Shown here one piece after another: positions 6,988-16,084 of a stretch of 40,925 nt of DNA (its first letter is position 1; the number at the start of each line of letters is the position of its first letter). The notes under the pieces are model-generated. The model saw nothing but the letters and a program-made list of their open reading frames with translations, had not been told where the DNA came from and ran no database searches. The position numbers and the translations under genes are program-made. The DNA lies in contig NZ_SMMH01000031.1 of NCBI RefSeq assembly GCF_004634215.1, positions 1 to 40,925 of the forward strand, written 5' to 3'. The DNA is from Deinococcus fonticola (GTDB taxonomy: Bacteria; Deinococcota; Deinococci; Deinococcales; Deinococcaceae).

Positions 6988-7431
6988 TCAGGCGGCGGCG
7001 CGGTGGGCATCGAGCGGGAACATGTTCAGCAGGTACGCCCACACCTGGCGGGCCTGCTGCTCAGTCAGGGCAGCCAGGCTGTAGCACTCATCGAGGCCAG
7101 CACCGCGCCGGGCGATTCCGTAGTGATCGTGCAGACCCAGGCGGCCCATGATGGTGTGCAGCTTGTGGGCGCGGGCCTTACCGATGGTGGCCGGGGCGCT
7201 GGGCTGGCTCAGGACTTCCGCCAGGACTTCCACGCGGGCACCTTCCAGCAGGTTCACGGCTTGCTTCACGGTGACGGGCTGGCCGTCCACGGTGGCGCTG
7301 AGCGGGCCGCCGACCACTTCACGGCTGAGGGTAATGGTGTGGGTGTCCACGGCGGTGACGGTGCCGCACTCGCGGTAAGTGACAACGGCCTTCCAGGTGC
7401 GGCTGAGGGCGGGGCGTTTGGTATCTTGCAT
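6988..7431 (-). CDS. Unknown element protein with helical C-terminal domain
   Basis: A 147-residue protein. Residues 1-80 are beta-rich, with 'TVTAVDTHTITLSREVVGG' and a loop set by GQPVTVKQA. Residues 82-140 are helical ('KARAHKLHTIMGRLGLHDHY', then SLAALTEQQARQVWAYLL). This resembles helical modules seen at the C-terminus of some phage recombination or regulatory proteins, but I cannot assign a family. It is the first gene of a minus-strand operon diverging from the XRE gene, with a good promoter at 7509-7536. By position it could be an early or replication-support gene under XRE repression. Confidence 0.7.
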   Translation of the reverse strand: MQDTKRPALSRTWKAVVTYRECGTVTAVDTHTITLSREVVGGPLSATVDGQPVTVKQAVNLLEGARVEVLAEVLSQPSAPATIGKARAHKLHTIMGRLGLHDHYGIARRGAGLDECYSLAALTEQQARQVWAYLLNMFPLDAHRAAA

Positions 7432-7508
7432 GGTGATTCCTTTCTTGCTTGGGGGAGTCAGAGAGGGCCGCTACTTTCCACGGTGGGCGTCCCTTTTCTG
7501 CTGGCTTT

Positions 7509-7536
7509 ATGATAGCACTATCCGCTAATAAGTCAA
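7509..7536 (-). promoter_or_regulatory. Sigma70-type promoter of the minus-strand operon with operator
   Basis: On the minus strand TTGACT (7536-7531), a 16-base spacer and TATCAT (7514-7509). A perfect palindrome GATAGCACTATC at 7511-7522 overlaps the -10 and spacer. CCGCTAAT (7522) and CCGCTATT (7543) repeat between the divergent promoters. These are likely XRE repressor sites. Confidence 0.65.
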
Positions 7537-7558
7537 CGCCTACCGCTATTTAACGTGC

Positions 7559-7570
7559 TAGTATCCGCAT
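7559..7570 (+). promoter_or_regulatory. Leaderless-type -10 box of the XRE gene
   Basis: TAGTAT at 7559-7564 ends 6 bases before ATG 7571. The repeat TATCCGC (7519 and 7562) spans both promoters and may be part of the operator. Confidence 0.55.
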
Positions 7571-7789
7571 ATGGATGAATACAACGCGCTAACAGATGCT
7601 TCAACCGCTATTCGTGTACAGCTTGCCCGCATGGGCATGAATCAGGCCGATCTGGCCCGCAAGCTGGGCATTCTGCCCGGCACCGTCAGCCGTGCCCTGG
7701 CAGGTTCACCAATGGATGAACGCTCTAAAACGTGGCCCGCCATTCTTGACGCCCTGGGCCTAGAAGTCATCATTCGCCCCAAATCGTGA
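7571..7789 (+). CDS. XRE-family HTH regulator
   Basis: A 72-residue Cro/C1-type helix-turn-helix protein. The HTH is at residues 15-45 ('QLARMGMNQADLARKLGILP', then GTVSRALAG), with almost no extra domain. It is leaderless by its -10 position and faces a divergent operon across overlapping promoters and palindromic sites, the usual layout of a phage or satellite genetic switch. It probably represses the minus-strand operon and itself. Target sites are inferred from symmetry only. Confidence 0.85.
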   Translation: MDEYNALTDASTAIRVQLARMGMNQADLARKLGILPGTVSRALAGSPMDERSKTWPAILDALGLEVIIRPKS

Positions 7790-7879
7790 ACATTGGGCGG
7801 CGGGCGTGAACATTGGTTTTTCAACATTCACAGTGTTTTATGCCGTGCCAGACGGAGCGGGTGAACATCGTGAACATTG
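7786..7879. repeat. GTGAACATTG direct repeats upstream of the integrase
   Basis: GTGAACATTG is found at 7786-7795, 7806-7815 and 7870-7879, a near copy GTGAACATCG at 7861-7870, and an inverted near copy at 7822-7831. The first overlaps the XRE stop codon. They may bind a regulator of the integrase or serve as accessory recombination sites. Confidence 0.65.
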
Positions 7880-7904
7880 TGTATGTTGATTCCTTCCTTT
7901 ATAT
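7877..7904 (+). promoter_or_regulatory. Possible integrase promoter
   Basis: TTGTGT (7877-7882), 16-base spacer, TTATAT (7899-7904), about 100 bases before the integrase. The -35 overlaps the last GTGAACATTG repeat, which would allow repression. Weak consensus. Confidence 0.35.
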
Positions 7905-8001
7905 GTTTGCGAGTTGTCACAGGGGCGGACAGCCCAAAGGCACCCCTCCCTACTTCTCCCCATATCCCAAGTAACTTTTTTGACCTGCATCGAGGAGGCA
8001 C

Positions 8002-9219
8002 ATGGTTAAACGCGCCAATGGAGAAGGAACGCTGAGTAAGCGTAAAGACAAGTCCGGTAAGGTGATCGGCTGGCGTGCTGGCGTCACTGTGGGATACAAG
8101 CCGGACGGTTCCCAGGATCGCCGCTGGGTGAGCGGTAAGACTCAGGCAGAAGTGCAGGAAAAGTTACGCGCCCTTCAATCCGAGATTCACACGGGGATGC
8201 TGTCCGATACGGAAGGGCTAACGGTGGCCGCCTACCTGACGCGCTGGTACGAGTCGAAAGAACGGGCGGGCGTGAAACCGAACACTGTCCAGTCCTACCG
8301 GGACACCGGACGGCTGTACATCGTGCCGCACATTGGGCGGGTGAAGCTGGAGAAGTTGCGTCCCTTGGACGTGGAACACATGCTGAGCGGCATGACGAAG
8401 GCAGGGAAATCGCCTCAACTGCTGGCCTATGCGCTGCGGGTGCTGAAAATGGCTTTGCGTCAGGCGGTGCGTTGGCAAATGCTCCCCCGGAATGTCGCTG
8501 AGGGCATCACAGCCCCACGTTTTCACCGCCAGGAAATGCAGGTATGGACGGCTGAGCAGGTGGCGGCCTTCCTTGACGTGTCACAGGAACATCGCCTTCA
8601 CGCGGTCTTCTACCTGGCCCTGATGACCGGAATGAGGCGCGGGGAACTGCTGGGCCTGAAGTGGCGTGACATTGACTGGGAGAAGGCCCGGCTGACGGTA
8701 AGGAACAACCTTGTGGCGGCCCGCTATGAGGCAGAGGAAGGGCGGAAACTGCACGGGAAGCCCGTCCTGTCGAAGCGGGAACTGACCCTTCAGACACCCA
8801 AGACAGCAGGATCACGGCGCACCATTGTTCTTTCCCCCGGCACAATAGCGAAACTCAAGGAACATCAGGCCCGGCAGGAGGCAGAAAAGGCCAACGCGGC
8901 TGAAGCCTGGTCGTGTGAAGGGTACGTGTTCGCCTCAGAACTGGGCACGCCCACCGACCCGCGAAGCCTGGGCCGCGCATACTCGCACATCGTCAGGAAG
9001 GCGGGTGTGCCGCCTATCCGTTTCCACGACCTACGCCACACTGCCGCTTCTCTGATGATCCACCGGAAAATCCCGCCCAAGGTGGTGAGTGAACGCCTGG
9101 GGCACGCTGACGTGGCGTTTACCCTGCGCGTGTACGCGCACCTGTACGACGACCAGCGGGAAGAAGCCGCCTTCGACCTCAGTGACCTGTTCCCGCGCTC
9201 TGGTGGGGCACCCAATTAG
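8002..9219 (+). CDS. Tyrosine site-specific integrase
   Basis: A 405-residue phage-type tyrosine recombinase that integrates and excises the element. An N-terminal arm-binding region (about 1-65) and a SAM-like core-binding domain (about 70-165) precede the catalytic domain, with R212 (TGMRRGE), K267 (TPKTAG), H342 and R345 (HDLRH), H368 (LGHAD) and nucleophile Tyr378 (RVYAHL). All catalytic residues are present, so it should be active. The start has a strong GAGGAGG site at 7991-7997. It lies 94 bases from the 3' end of tRNA-Arg, the usual arrangement of an integrase beside its attachment site. Confidence 0.95.
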   Translation: MVKRANGEGTLSKRKDKSGKVIGWRAGVTVGYKPDGSQDRRWVSGKTQAEVQEKLRALQSEIHTGMLSDTEGLTVAAYLTRWYESKERAGVKPNTVQSYRDTGRLYIVPHIGRVKLEKLRPLDVEHMLSGMTKAGKSPQLLAYALRVLKMALRQAVRWQMLPRNVAEGITAPRFHRQEMQVWTAEQVAAFLDVSQEHRLHAVFYLALMTGMRRGELLGLKWRDIDWEKARLTVRNNLVAARYEAEEGRKLHGKPVLSKRELTLQTPKTAGSRRTIVLSPGTIAKLKEHQARQEAEKANAAEAWSCEGYVFASELGTPTDPRSLGRAYSHIVRKAGVPPIRFHDLRHTAASLMIHRKIPPKVVSERLGHADVAFTLRVYAHLYDDQREEAAFDLSDLFPRSGGAPN

Positions 9220-9224
9220 CCAGT

Positions 9225-9266
9225 AGTGACACGGTAGTGACGAAAGGCCAGATAGAGACCCTGGCC
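9225..9266. repeat. Short repeats between integrase and tRNA-Arg
   Basis: TAGTGAC occurs twice (about 9225 and 9235), followed by a perfect 6-bp hairpin GGCCAG/CTGGCC at 9246-9266. This is where attachment-site arm sequences would be expected, but the crossover point cannot be fixed without the other end of the element. Confidence 0.35.
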
Positions 9267-9283
9267 GGGCTGCATGAAAAATA

Positions 9284-9310
9284 AAAAACCCCGCGCTGGG
9301 CGGGGTTTTT
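9284..9310. terminator. Bidirectional terminator between integrase and tRNAs
   Basis: AAAAACCCCGC (9284-9294) and GCGGGGTTTTT (9300-9310) form a stem with a 5-base loop and T runs on both strands. It ends the integrase transcript on the plus strand and the tRNA operon on the minus strand. Confidence 0.85.
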
Positions 9311-9313
9311 CTC

Positions 9314-9390
<77 letters not shown>

Positions 9391-9402
9391 ATATGTGGTG
9401 AC

Positions 9403-9498
<96 letters not shown>

Positions 9499-9520
9499 GA
9501 TTGTCATGCAGCCTTCCTTG

Positions 9521-9614
<94 letters not shown>

Positions 9615-9654
9615 TGGGTGCGCTTCATTCGTCTCCGTCTCAAGCGCGAGGGGA

Positions 9655-9679
9655 AGTATATGGGGAGGGCCGCAACTTG

Positions 9680-9683
<4 letters not shown>
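9655..9683 (-). promoter_or_regulatory. Near-consensus promoter of the tRNA operon
   Basis: On the minus strand TTGACA (9683-9678), a 17-base spacer and TATACT (9660-9655), 46 bases before tRNA-Ser(UGA). This is the strongest sigma70 promoter in the window and overlaps the 3' end of the nitrilase-family gene. Confidence 0.85.
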
Positions 9684-10933
<1,250 letters not shown>

Positions 10934-10998
10934 CCCCCCCGGTATACCGATTTTGCGGCGGCGAGACAAGCCGATGTAGGCGACCCGGGTGTGCCATC

Positions 10999-11688
10999 AT
11001 GCCTGCCATGACAGGGAACGCGGTGACTGGTGACACAGGGGCCAGCGACGCAGGAACGAGCGGTACAGTGGCCGGTGACGTTGCCGGCTTTGCGCCCCTG
11101 GGCGACAGCGCTTTGATGGTCAGCACCCCCCTGGCGCGGGAACTGCTGCTGTCGTGCCAGGCTGCCCCACTCAGCGGCGTGCTGGAAGCCGTGCCCGCCC
11201 TGAACGTGGTGACCCTGCTGTTCAGCCCCCTGGAGACGACCGCAACGGAATTGCAAGACGCTGTGCAGGCGAGACTGGCGGCCCTCTCTCCCCTGCCCGT
11301 GGGTGAGGGGCGGGCCCTGCACCTGCCCGTCCGCTTTGGCGGCCCGGACCTGGGGTGGTGTGCGGACTTCACCGGGCAATCCGTGGACAGGTTCGTCGAT
11401 GAGCTGTGCAGCTTGCCGCTCACGGTGGCGTTCCTGGGGTACACGCCAGGCTTCGCGTTCCTGACCGGCCTGCCCGCGCACCTGCAGATGCCGCGCCTGA
11501 GGGCCCCGCGCGAGCGCGTTCCTGCCGGCAGCGTCGCCCTGGGCGGCCCGTGGGCCGGCGTGTACCCCACCGAAACCCCGGGCGGCTGGCGCATCGTCGG
11601 CTCCACGGACATCAAACTCTTCGATCTGGCGCGAGCTGACCCGGTGTGGTGGCACCCTGGCGACGGCGTGAGATTCAGCCGTGACTGA
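10999..11688 (+). CDS. pxpB: 5-oxoprolinase subunit PxpB
   Basis: A 229-residue KipI/allophanate hydrolase subunit 1-like protein. The core starts at about residue 33 (APLGDSALMV) and carries the family signatures 'FLGYTPGFAFLTGLP', PRLRAPRERVPAGSVALGG and 'GVYPTETPGGWRIVG'. With PxpC and PxpA it forms the ATP-dependent 5-oxoprolinase that opens pyroglutamate to glutamate. The first 30 residues are a Gly/Thr/Asp-rich extension not usual in the family, so the true start may be ATG 11008 or later. First gene of a cluster with pxpC and pxpA; acts in the cytoplasm. Confidence 0.9.
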   Translation: MPAMTGNAVTGDTGASDAGTSGTVAGDVAGFAPLGDSALMVSTPLARELLLSCQAAPLSGVLEAVPALNVVTLLFSPLETTATELQDAVQARLAALSPLPVGEGRALHLPVRFGGPDLGWCADFTGQSVDRFVDELCSLPLTVAFLGYTPGFAFLTGLPAHLQMPRLRAPRERVPAGSVALGGPWAGVYPTETPGGWRIVGSTDIKLFDLARADPVWWHPGDGVRFSRD

Positions 11689-11752
11689 CCGACTTCACAG
11701 GCTCTGCGGCGCGGCCCCAGGCATCCGGCGTTTCATGGCGGGAGGGTAAGAG

Positions 11753-12697
11753 ATGGTTGAGGTCTTGCGGCCTGGCCTCCAGTCCACCCTTCAGGACGCG
11801 GGGCGGCGGGTGCGGGCGCTGGGAATTCCGTCCGGGGGCGCGGCGGACAGCGTGGCCCTGCGCCTGGCGAACGCACTGGTGGGCAACGCGGCGGACGCGG
11901 CGGCGCTGGAAATTACACTGAGTGGGCCGAAATTACGCTTCAGGGAAAGGGCAGTCGTGGCCCTGTGCGGCGCACCATTTCAGATGAAACTGGAGGGGCT
12001 GGATGTTCCCCTGAATCGCGCTCTCACGGTGCAGGCGGGCGAGACCCTGGATATCGGCGGGACTTCGCTGGGTATGCGGGCGATGCTGGCCTTGCGGGGC
12101 GGACTGAACGGGGACGTGGTGTTCGGGAGCCGCTCCACGGACTTGAGGAGCGGATTCGGGGGAAGGCAGGGACGCACCATTCAGAAAGGTGACGAACTGA
12201 CCCTGCTGCCTTCAGAGCCGCGCCGGGTGATCCGGGCCAGCCTTCACCCTTCCCTTCTCACTTCCGTGGCGAACCATCAGGTGTTGCGGGTGCTGGCGAC
12301 GGCGGAGGCCGCCCCGGCCCTGCTGGCCGACCTGACGCGCCGGGCTTTCACGGTCAGCACCCAGGCCGACCGCATGGGCGTGCGCCTGCAACAGAACCTG
12401 AGCGCCCCGCACGACCCGGCGCGGGTCAGTCTGCCCAACGTAACCGGCATGGTGCAGCTTCCGCCAGACGGCCGGCCCATCCTGCTGCTTCCCGACAGCG
12501 GCACGCACGGCGGCTACCCCACGCCGCTGGTGGTGGCCCGGGTCGATCTGCCGCGCCTGGCGCAGCTGCGGCCCGGTGGCACCGTGCAATTCAAGTTGGT
12601 GAACGCCGGGCAGGCCACCGCCGCCTTGCGGGAAGCTGAAAAAACCCTGCGCCAAACGGAACTGACTTTGCAGTGGCTTCACGCTCAGGGCGCATGA
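11753..12697 (+). CDS. pxpC: 5-oxoprolinase subunit PxpC
   Basis: A 314-residue biotin-dependent-carboxyltransferase-like (KipA) protein of usual length. Recognisable are the N-terminal 'VLRPGLQSTLQDAGRRVRAL', GIPSGGAADSVALRLANALVG, and the C-terminal DRMGVRLQ and 'LLPDSGTHGGYPTPLVVARV' motifs. It partners PxpB in activating 5-oxoproline. It starts 64 bases after pxpB, with GGAGGG about 8 bases before the ATG. Confidence 0.92.
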   Translation: MVEVLRPGLQSTLQDAGRRVRALGIPSGGAADSVALRLANALVGNAADAAALEITLSGPKLRFRERAVVALCGAPFQMKLEGLDVPLNRALTVQAGETLDIGGTSLGMRAMLALRGGLNGDVVFGSRSTDLRSGFGGRQGRTIQKGDELTLLPSEPRRVIRASLHPSLLTSVANHQVLRVLATAEAAPALLADLTRRAFTVSTQADRMGVRLQQNLSAPHDPARVSLPNVTGMVQLPPDGRPILLLPDSGTHGGYPTPLVVARVDLPRLAQLRPGGTVQFKLVNAGQATAALREAEKTLRQTELTLQWLHAQGA

Positions 12698-12753
12698 ACG
12701 GGCACTCACTTTAGTCAGATGACGGCGCCCTGACGCTGTGGCAACTTGAAGGC

Positions 12754-13365
12754 ATGACCTTGAGGAAAAAACCCCAGCGGGACGAGCACCCCGACACCGA
12801 AAGACGCGGGGACGGCGCGCCCAGCCTCGCGTCCGGTCTGGGTGGCCTGGCGCGGCGGCTGGCGAAACAGGCGCTGGACGACCCACGGATACGCGAGACG
12901 GGCAGTCAACTGAAGCACCGCGCCGAGGAACTTCAGGCCCAGGCGCGCGACCGGGCCGATAGACGCCTGGAGGACATCATCGCCAGGCGCGGTGGAAGCG
13001 ACGAGACGAACGAACTCCTGGCCCAGCGCCGGCAGGAACGCGACCTGAAGGCCGGCAAGCTGCGCGCCCGCTCGCAACTGCTGGCCCTGGCCGACACCCC
13101 GCACGAGAAGCGCGTGCTGCTGCGCGTCATCGAGGGAACCCCCTGGGCCGGCGGTGAAGGCCGCGTGCCGCGTTACACCGAACTGCTCGATACCCTCGCG
13201 CCGTCCGGCGAGGCGGGCGCGGAAATGGCGGTTCACCGCGCGCTGTGGTCACTGGCCGAACGGCACGTGCTGTCGGTGTCGCCTTTCGGGGAGATCACCG
13301 CTTCACCGCTTAGCCGGGCCGCTAGAGTGCTGGAGAACCATGACCACAACCCCACTGAGTATTGA
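12754..13365 (+). CDS. Unknown charged helical protein within the pxp cluster
   Basis: A 203-residue protein I do not recognise. Residues 1-110 are highly charged and helical, rich in Arg, Glu and Ala ('LKHRAEELQAQARDRADRRL'), suggesting a coiled coil. Residues 110-190 read as a compact domain that could be a winged helix ('EMAVHRALWSLAERHVLSVS'). GAAGG lies just before the ATG. Its last 26 bases overlap the start of pxpA, so the two are probably cotranslated, yet it is not a known part of 5-oxoprolinase. Confidence 0.75.
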   Translation: MTLRKKPQRDEHPDTERRGDGAPSLASGLGGLARRLAKQALDDPRIRETGSQLKHRAEELQAQARDRADRRLEDIIARRGGSDETNELLAQRRQERDLKAGKLRARSQLLALADTPHEKRVLLRVIEGTPWAGGEGRVPRYTELLDTLAPSGEAGAEMAVHRALWSLAERHVLSVSPFGEITASPLSRAARVLENHDHNPTEY

Positions 13366-14092
13366 CCTGAATGCCGACCTGGGCGAAGGCAGCCCGCACG
13401 AGGAAGCAGTGATGCCGCACGTCACCAGCGCGAACATCGCCTGCGGGGGGCACGCCGGAGACGCAGAGACCATGCGCCGCAGCCTGCTGCTGACGCAGAA
13501 GTACGGTGTGGCGGCCGGAGCGCACCCCGGTTTTCCGGACAAGGAAGGCTTTGGGCGGCGCGAGCTACACTTCCGACCCGCCGAGGTCACGCAGTTCGTG
13601 CTGGAGCAGATCGAGGCCCTGGGGGCCGTGGCGGCCGAGGTGGGCGTGCCCCTGCGGCACGTCAAACCGCATGGAATGCTGTACAACATGGCCGTGAAAG
13701 ACCCTGAACTGGCCGCCGCCATCGCGCAGGCCGTGGCCCAGTCGGGGATTTTGCCTTACTTCGGGCTGGCGGGGGCAAGCAGCGTGATGCTGCGGGAAGC
13801 CGAGAAACAGGGCCTGCGGCCCATCGGTGAGGGCTTTGCAGATCGGGGGTATGCGCCCGACGGCTCGCTGTGGCCACGCGGTCAGGCAGGGGCCCTGCGG
13901 CCCGAAGCCGAAGCCATCGGGCAGGGCGTCAGCATTGCCACCACGGGTACCGTCACCGCTGTTACGGGCGAACAGGTCAAGGTTCCTGCCCACACCCTGT
14001 GCCTGCACGGCGACGGCGCCGAAGCCGCCGAAATCGCCAGAAACCTGCGGCATGCCCTGGAACAGGCAGGCGTCAACGTCCAGGCCCCATAG
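13340..14092 (+). CDS. pxpA: 5-oxoprolinase subunit PxpA (LamB/YcsF family)
   Basis: A 250-residue protein of usual family length. Signatures are the N-terminal 'IDLNADLGEGSPHEEAVMPH', the metal-site-like NIACGGHAGD, GAHPGFPDKEGFGRR, HVKPHGMLYN and the C-terminal LCLHGDG. It is the hydrolytic subunit of 5-oxoprolinase. I choose ATG 13340 because the N-terminal family motif begins there and GGAG lies 7 bases upstream; the longer frame from 13154 reads through the previous gene. The order pxpB-pxpC-unknown-pxpA on one strand supports one operon. Confidence 0.93.
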   Translation: MTTTPLSIDLNADLGEGSPHEEAVMPHVTSANIACGGHAGDAETMRRSLLLTQKYGVAAGAHPGFPDKEGFGRRELHFRPAEVTQFVLEQIEALGAVAAEVGVPLRHVKPHGMLYNMAVKDPELAAAIAQAVAQSGILPYFGLAGASSVMLREAEKQGLRPIGEGFADRGYAPDGSLWPRGQAGALRPEAEAIGQGVSIATTGTVTAVTGEQVKVPAHTLCLHGDGAEAAEIARNLRHALEQAGVNVQAP

Positions 14093-14411
14093 CTTAGGGC
14101 AGACAACTGAGATGAGAACTTCAAGTTGATTTGGATGCCCCACCTGCAAGCCTCCTCCCCTCTCCCAAACAGGTACAGGCAAAGCAGTCCATCTTGTTCG
14201 CGTCCCAGTCAACTTCGCCGTTCAATCAGACCGAGGCCGTCGGGCGCGGAGCGCACGGGCCATACGCCACGAACCCGGACGTTCAAAACATTCGGCCCCG
14301 CTGCTTTAAGCCCCGTCCCAGAACCAACAACCGCCCACATCCCACCCCTGCCCAGTGCAACGTAAGCTCCCCCTGTCCCCGGTGGGGATAGGGGGTTGGG
14401 GCCGCCCAGCA
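14093..14411. other. Gene-free interval after pxpA
   Basis: No gene is convincing. The only structure I see is a G/C-rich imperfect hairpin at 14368-14395 (CCCCCTGTCCCC against GGGGATAGGGGG), followed by TTGGGG. It lies between two convergent genes and may act as a terminator-like barrier, although no T run follows on the plus strand. Confidence 0.5.
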
Positions 14412-14444
14412 GCAAAAGAAAAAGCCAGGCCCACCGACCTGGCT
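14412..14444 (-). terminator. Terminator of the DUF937 gene
   Basis: On the minus strand AGCCAGG (14444-14438) pairs with CCTGGCT (14429-14423), followed by TTTTCTTTT. It lies about 20 bases after the DUF937 stop codon. Confidence 0.8.
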
Positions 14445-14463
14445 TCCCTCATTGGCTTGAAGC

Positions 14464-15213
14464 TCAGGCGCGGCGTCCGCCGAACATACCGATCAGGTCA
14501 TCGAGTGCGTTGCCGTCGCCGTCACGATCCAGGACATTGTTCAACGTGCCGATCATGCCGCCCAGGTTGCCACCCCCGCCCATCTGTCCGCTGCGCTGGC
14601 TCATCTGGTTGCTGGCGCCAGGATAGCCGGGAATAACGCTCCCACCCCCCAGAACGCTGCCCTGAGATTGCTGATACCCCTGACTCTGGTTCTGCTGGCC
14701 GCCCAGCGCCCCGCCAAGCACGTTGCCCAGGCCGCCGCCACCGAGAATGCCGCCCAGGATGCTGCCGATGTCGATGCCGCCCGCGTTCGCGCCCATGTTG
14801 CCACTCTGGGCACTGCCGCGTTGGCGGGCAAGGTAATTCAGGATAAGGGGCGCGACCATCATCAGGACTTGCATGGCGAGTTGCGGGCTGATGCCGGCGC
14901 GCTGGCTGACGGCGTTCACGGCGGCGTTCTGCTGCCCGCCAAAAATGTGCCCCAGCATGCGCTGCGCTGCGCCCTGATCCGGCACCTGGCCCTGCTGGAA
15001 CAGGCCGATGGTGTTGCCGGTGTGGTCGTTCAGGGCGCTTTCCAGCGAGGCGGCGCCCTGTGGGGACTGGGCGTTGCGGGTCAGGGCGCCGAGCAGCAGT
15101 GGCACGGCGGCTTCCAGGGCTGAGGCGGTCTGGCTGGGGTCGGTGCCGAGTTGCCGACTGACCTGCTGCTGGGTCTGTCCCATTCCGCCGAGCATGTTGA
15201 AAATATCCATCAT
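14464..15213 (-). CDS. DUF937 family protein
   Basis: A 249-residue protein of the DUF937 family (function unknown). Helical N-terminal repeats (about 1-125) begin MMDIFNMLGG and contain 'SALEAAVPLLLGALTRNAQS'. A Gly/Ser/Gln-rich linker (about 135-220) follows, then a short C-terminal motif DRDGDGNALDDL that looks like a calcium-binding loop. The start at 15213 has an almost perfect ribosome site (AGGAGGTCACC). It stands alone, convergent with pxpA. DUF937 proteins often end in a DxDGDG loop, so this copy looks complete. Confidence 0.87.
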   Translation of the reverse strand: MMDIFNMLGGMGQTQQQVSRQLGTDPSQTASALEAAVPLLLGALTRNAQSPQGAASLESALNDHTGNTIGLFQQGQVPDQGAAQRMLGHIFGGQQNAAVNAVSQRAGISPQLAMQVLMMVAPLILNYLARQRGSAQSGNMGANAGGIDIGSILGGILGGGGLGNVLGGALGGQQNQSQGYQQSQGSVLGGGSVIPGYPGASNQMSQRSGQMGGGGNLGGMIGTLNNVLDRDGDGNALDDLIGMFGGRRA

Positions 15214-15255
15214 AAGGGGTGACCTCCTGATACGGCTTCCGTCTGTTGCATCCAC

Positions 15256-15312
15256 CCTCCGGGAAAACGCCGGATTGCGGATTCCACGCCCGGAACCCGT
15301 TTTGCTCCCACT
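15256..15312 (+). repeat. Dispersed repeat, copy A
   Basis: Starts CCTCCGGGAAAACGCCGG and continues GGATTCCACGCCCGG to about 15312. It resembles 15958-16014 along its whole length with scattered changes. A small hairpin (15331-15336 with 15342-15347) follows. Dispersed small noncoding repeats are known in Deinococcus genomes; I cannot name this family. Confidence 0.5.
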
Positions 15313-15486
15313 CTCTCCGGTCGGATTTCATCGCCCTGAATGGGCGATTCAATCGGAGCCCGTATGAGGTGAAGTGCCTTCAGGGTAAGCCGCCTGGCGC
15401 GGCGCGGCGCTTAACAAAAGTGAAGGTTCCGCTGTGACAGGCACCTGAAACCGGGCAGAGACGGAGCTTTCAGGCCGGCTGAGACG

Positions 15487-15497
15487 TAACATCAACC
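15487..15497 (+). promoter_or_regulatory. Leaderless-type -10 box
   Basis: TAACAT at 15487-15492 fits TANNNT and ends 5 bases before ATG 15498. Confidence 0.4.
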
Positions 15498-15917
15498 ATG
15501 AGCACCAACGACCGGTTCGGTTTGCAGGGCGACCCCGCAGTCAGGGAAACCCGACGCGTGAAGTTCGGCACGGACAGCCTGGATCCCCTGTTTCTCGTCC
15601 TGGCCTCGTTGACCGCCGTGCTGCTGCTGATCCCCGGGGTGCTCGGGGGATTCAACTGGCCCGGTGTGTTGCTGCTGCTCAGCCTTCCGCTGGCCTGCTG
15701 GGGCTGGTTCGAGTGGTTCAGGGCCCGCCGCACCAGCCAGCCACACAGGCAACTGGGGATCAAGGTGTACCTGATGATGGTCGGTCTGCGGTACGCTTCC
15801 GAACTCCTGGCAGACGCCCAGGCCGGCGACGCACTGGATTTCTGGAACCTGGGTTCGTTTCTGCTCATCCTCCTGCTTCTGACTTTCGCCTTTTTCCAGC
15901 AGCGCCGCAAGGCCTGA
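15498..15917 (+). CDS. Small integral membrane protein, unknown
   Basis: A 139-residue protein with a 28-residue hydrophilic start, then about three to four membrane spans: residues 31-48, 52-70 and 113-130 are clear, while 86-103 is weaker. A basic loop (FRARRTSQPHRQ) and a basic C-terminus (QQRRKA) suggest both face the cytoplasm. I do not recognise the family. It is monocistronic, between dispersed repeats, and probably leaderless. Confidence 0.75.
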   Translation: MSTNDRFGLQGDPAVRETRRVKFGTDSLDPLFLVLASLTAVLLLIPGVLGGFNWPGVLLLLSLPLACWGWFEWFRARRTSQPHRQLGIKVYLMMVGLRYASELLADAQAGDALDFWNLGSFLLILLLLTFAFFQQRRKA

Positions 15918-15957
15918 CGGTCTCCCCCAGAATTGAGCCTCCTGTTTGTTTTGTTCT

Positions 15958-16014
15958 CCTCCTGGGAGAACACCGGAGGGAGAACTCCACGTCCGGGACG
16001 CTTCTCTTCCTTAT
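15958..16014 (+). repeat. Dispersed repeat, copy B
   Basis: Starts CCTCCTGGGAGAACACCGG and contains ACTCCACGTCCGGGACG. It aligns with 15256-15312 in the same orientation. Both lie in intergenic DNA on either side of the small membrane-protein gene. Confidence 0.5.
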
Positions 16015-16034
16015 CACGCTGGGCATTCCATAAT

Positions 16035-16066
16035 GAAAATCCCCCGGGCGCGAAACCCAGGGGATC
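16035..16066 (-). terminator. Terminator of the nuo operon
   Basis: On the minus strand ATCCCCTGGG pairs with CCCGGGGGAT (one mismatch, 7-base loop) and is followed by TTTTC. It is about 20 bases beyond the nuoN stop codon. Confidence 0.75.
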
Positions 16067-16084
16067 TTTCTGACTCGTCGCTTT

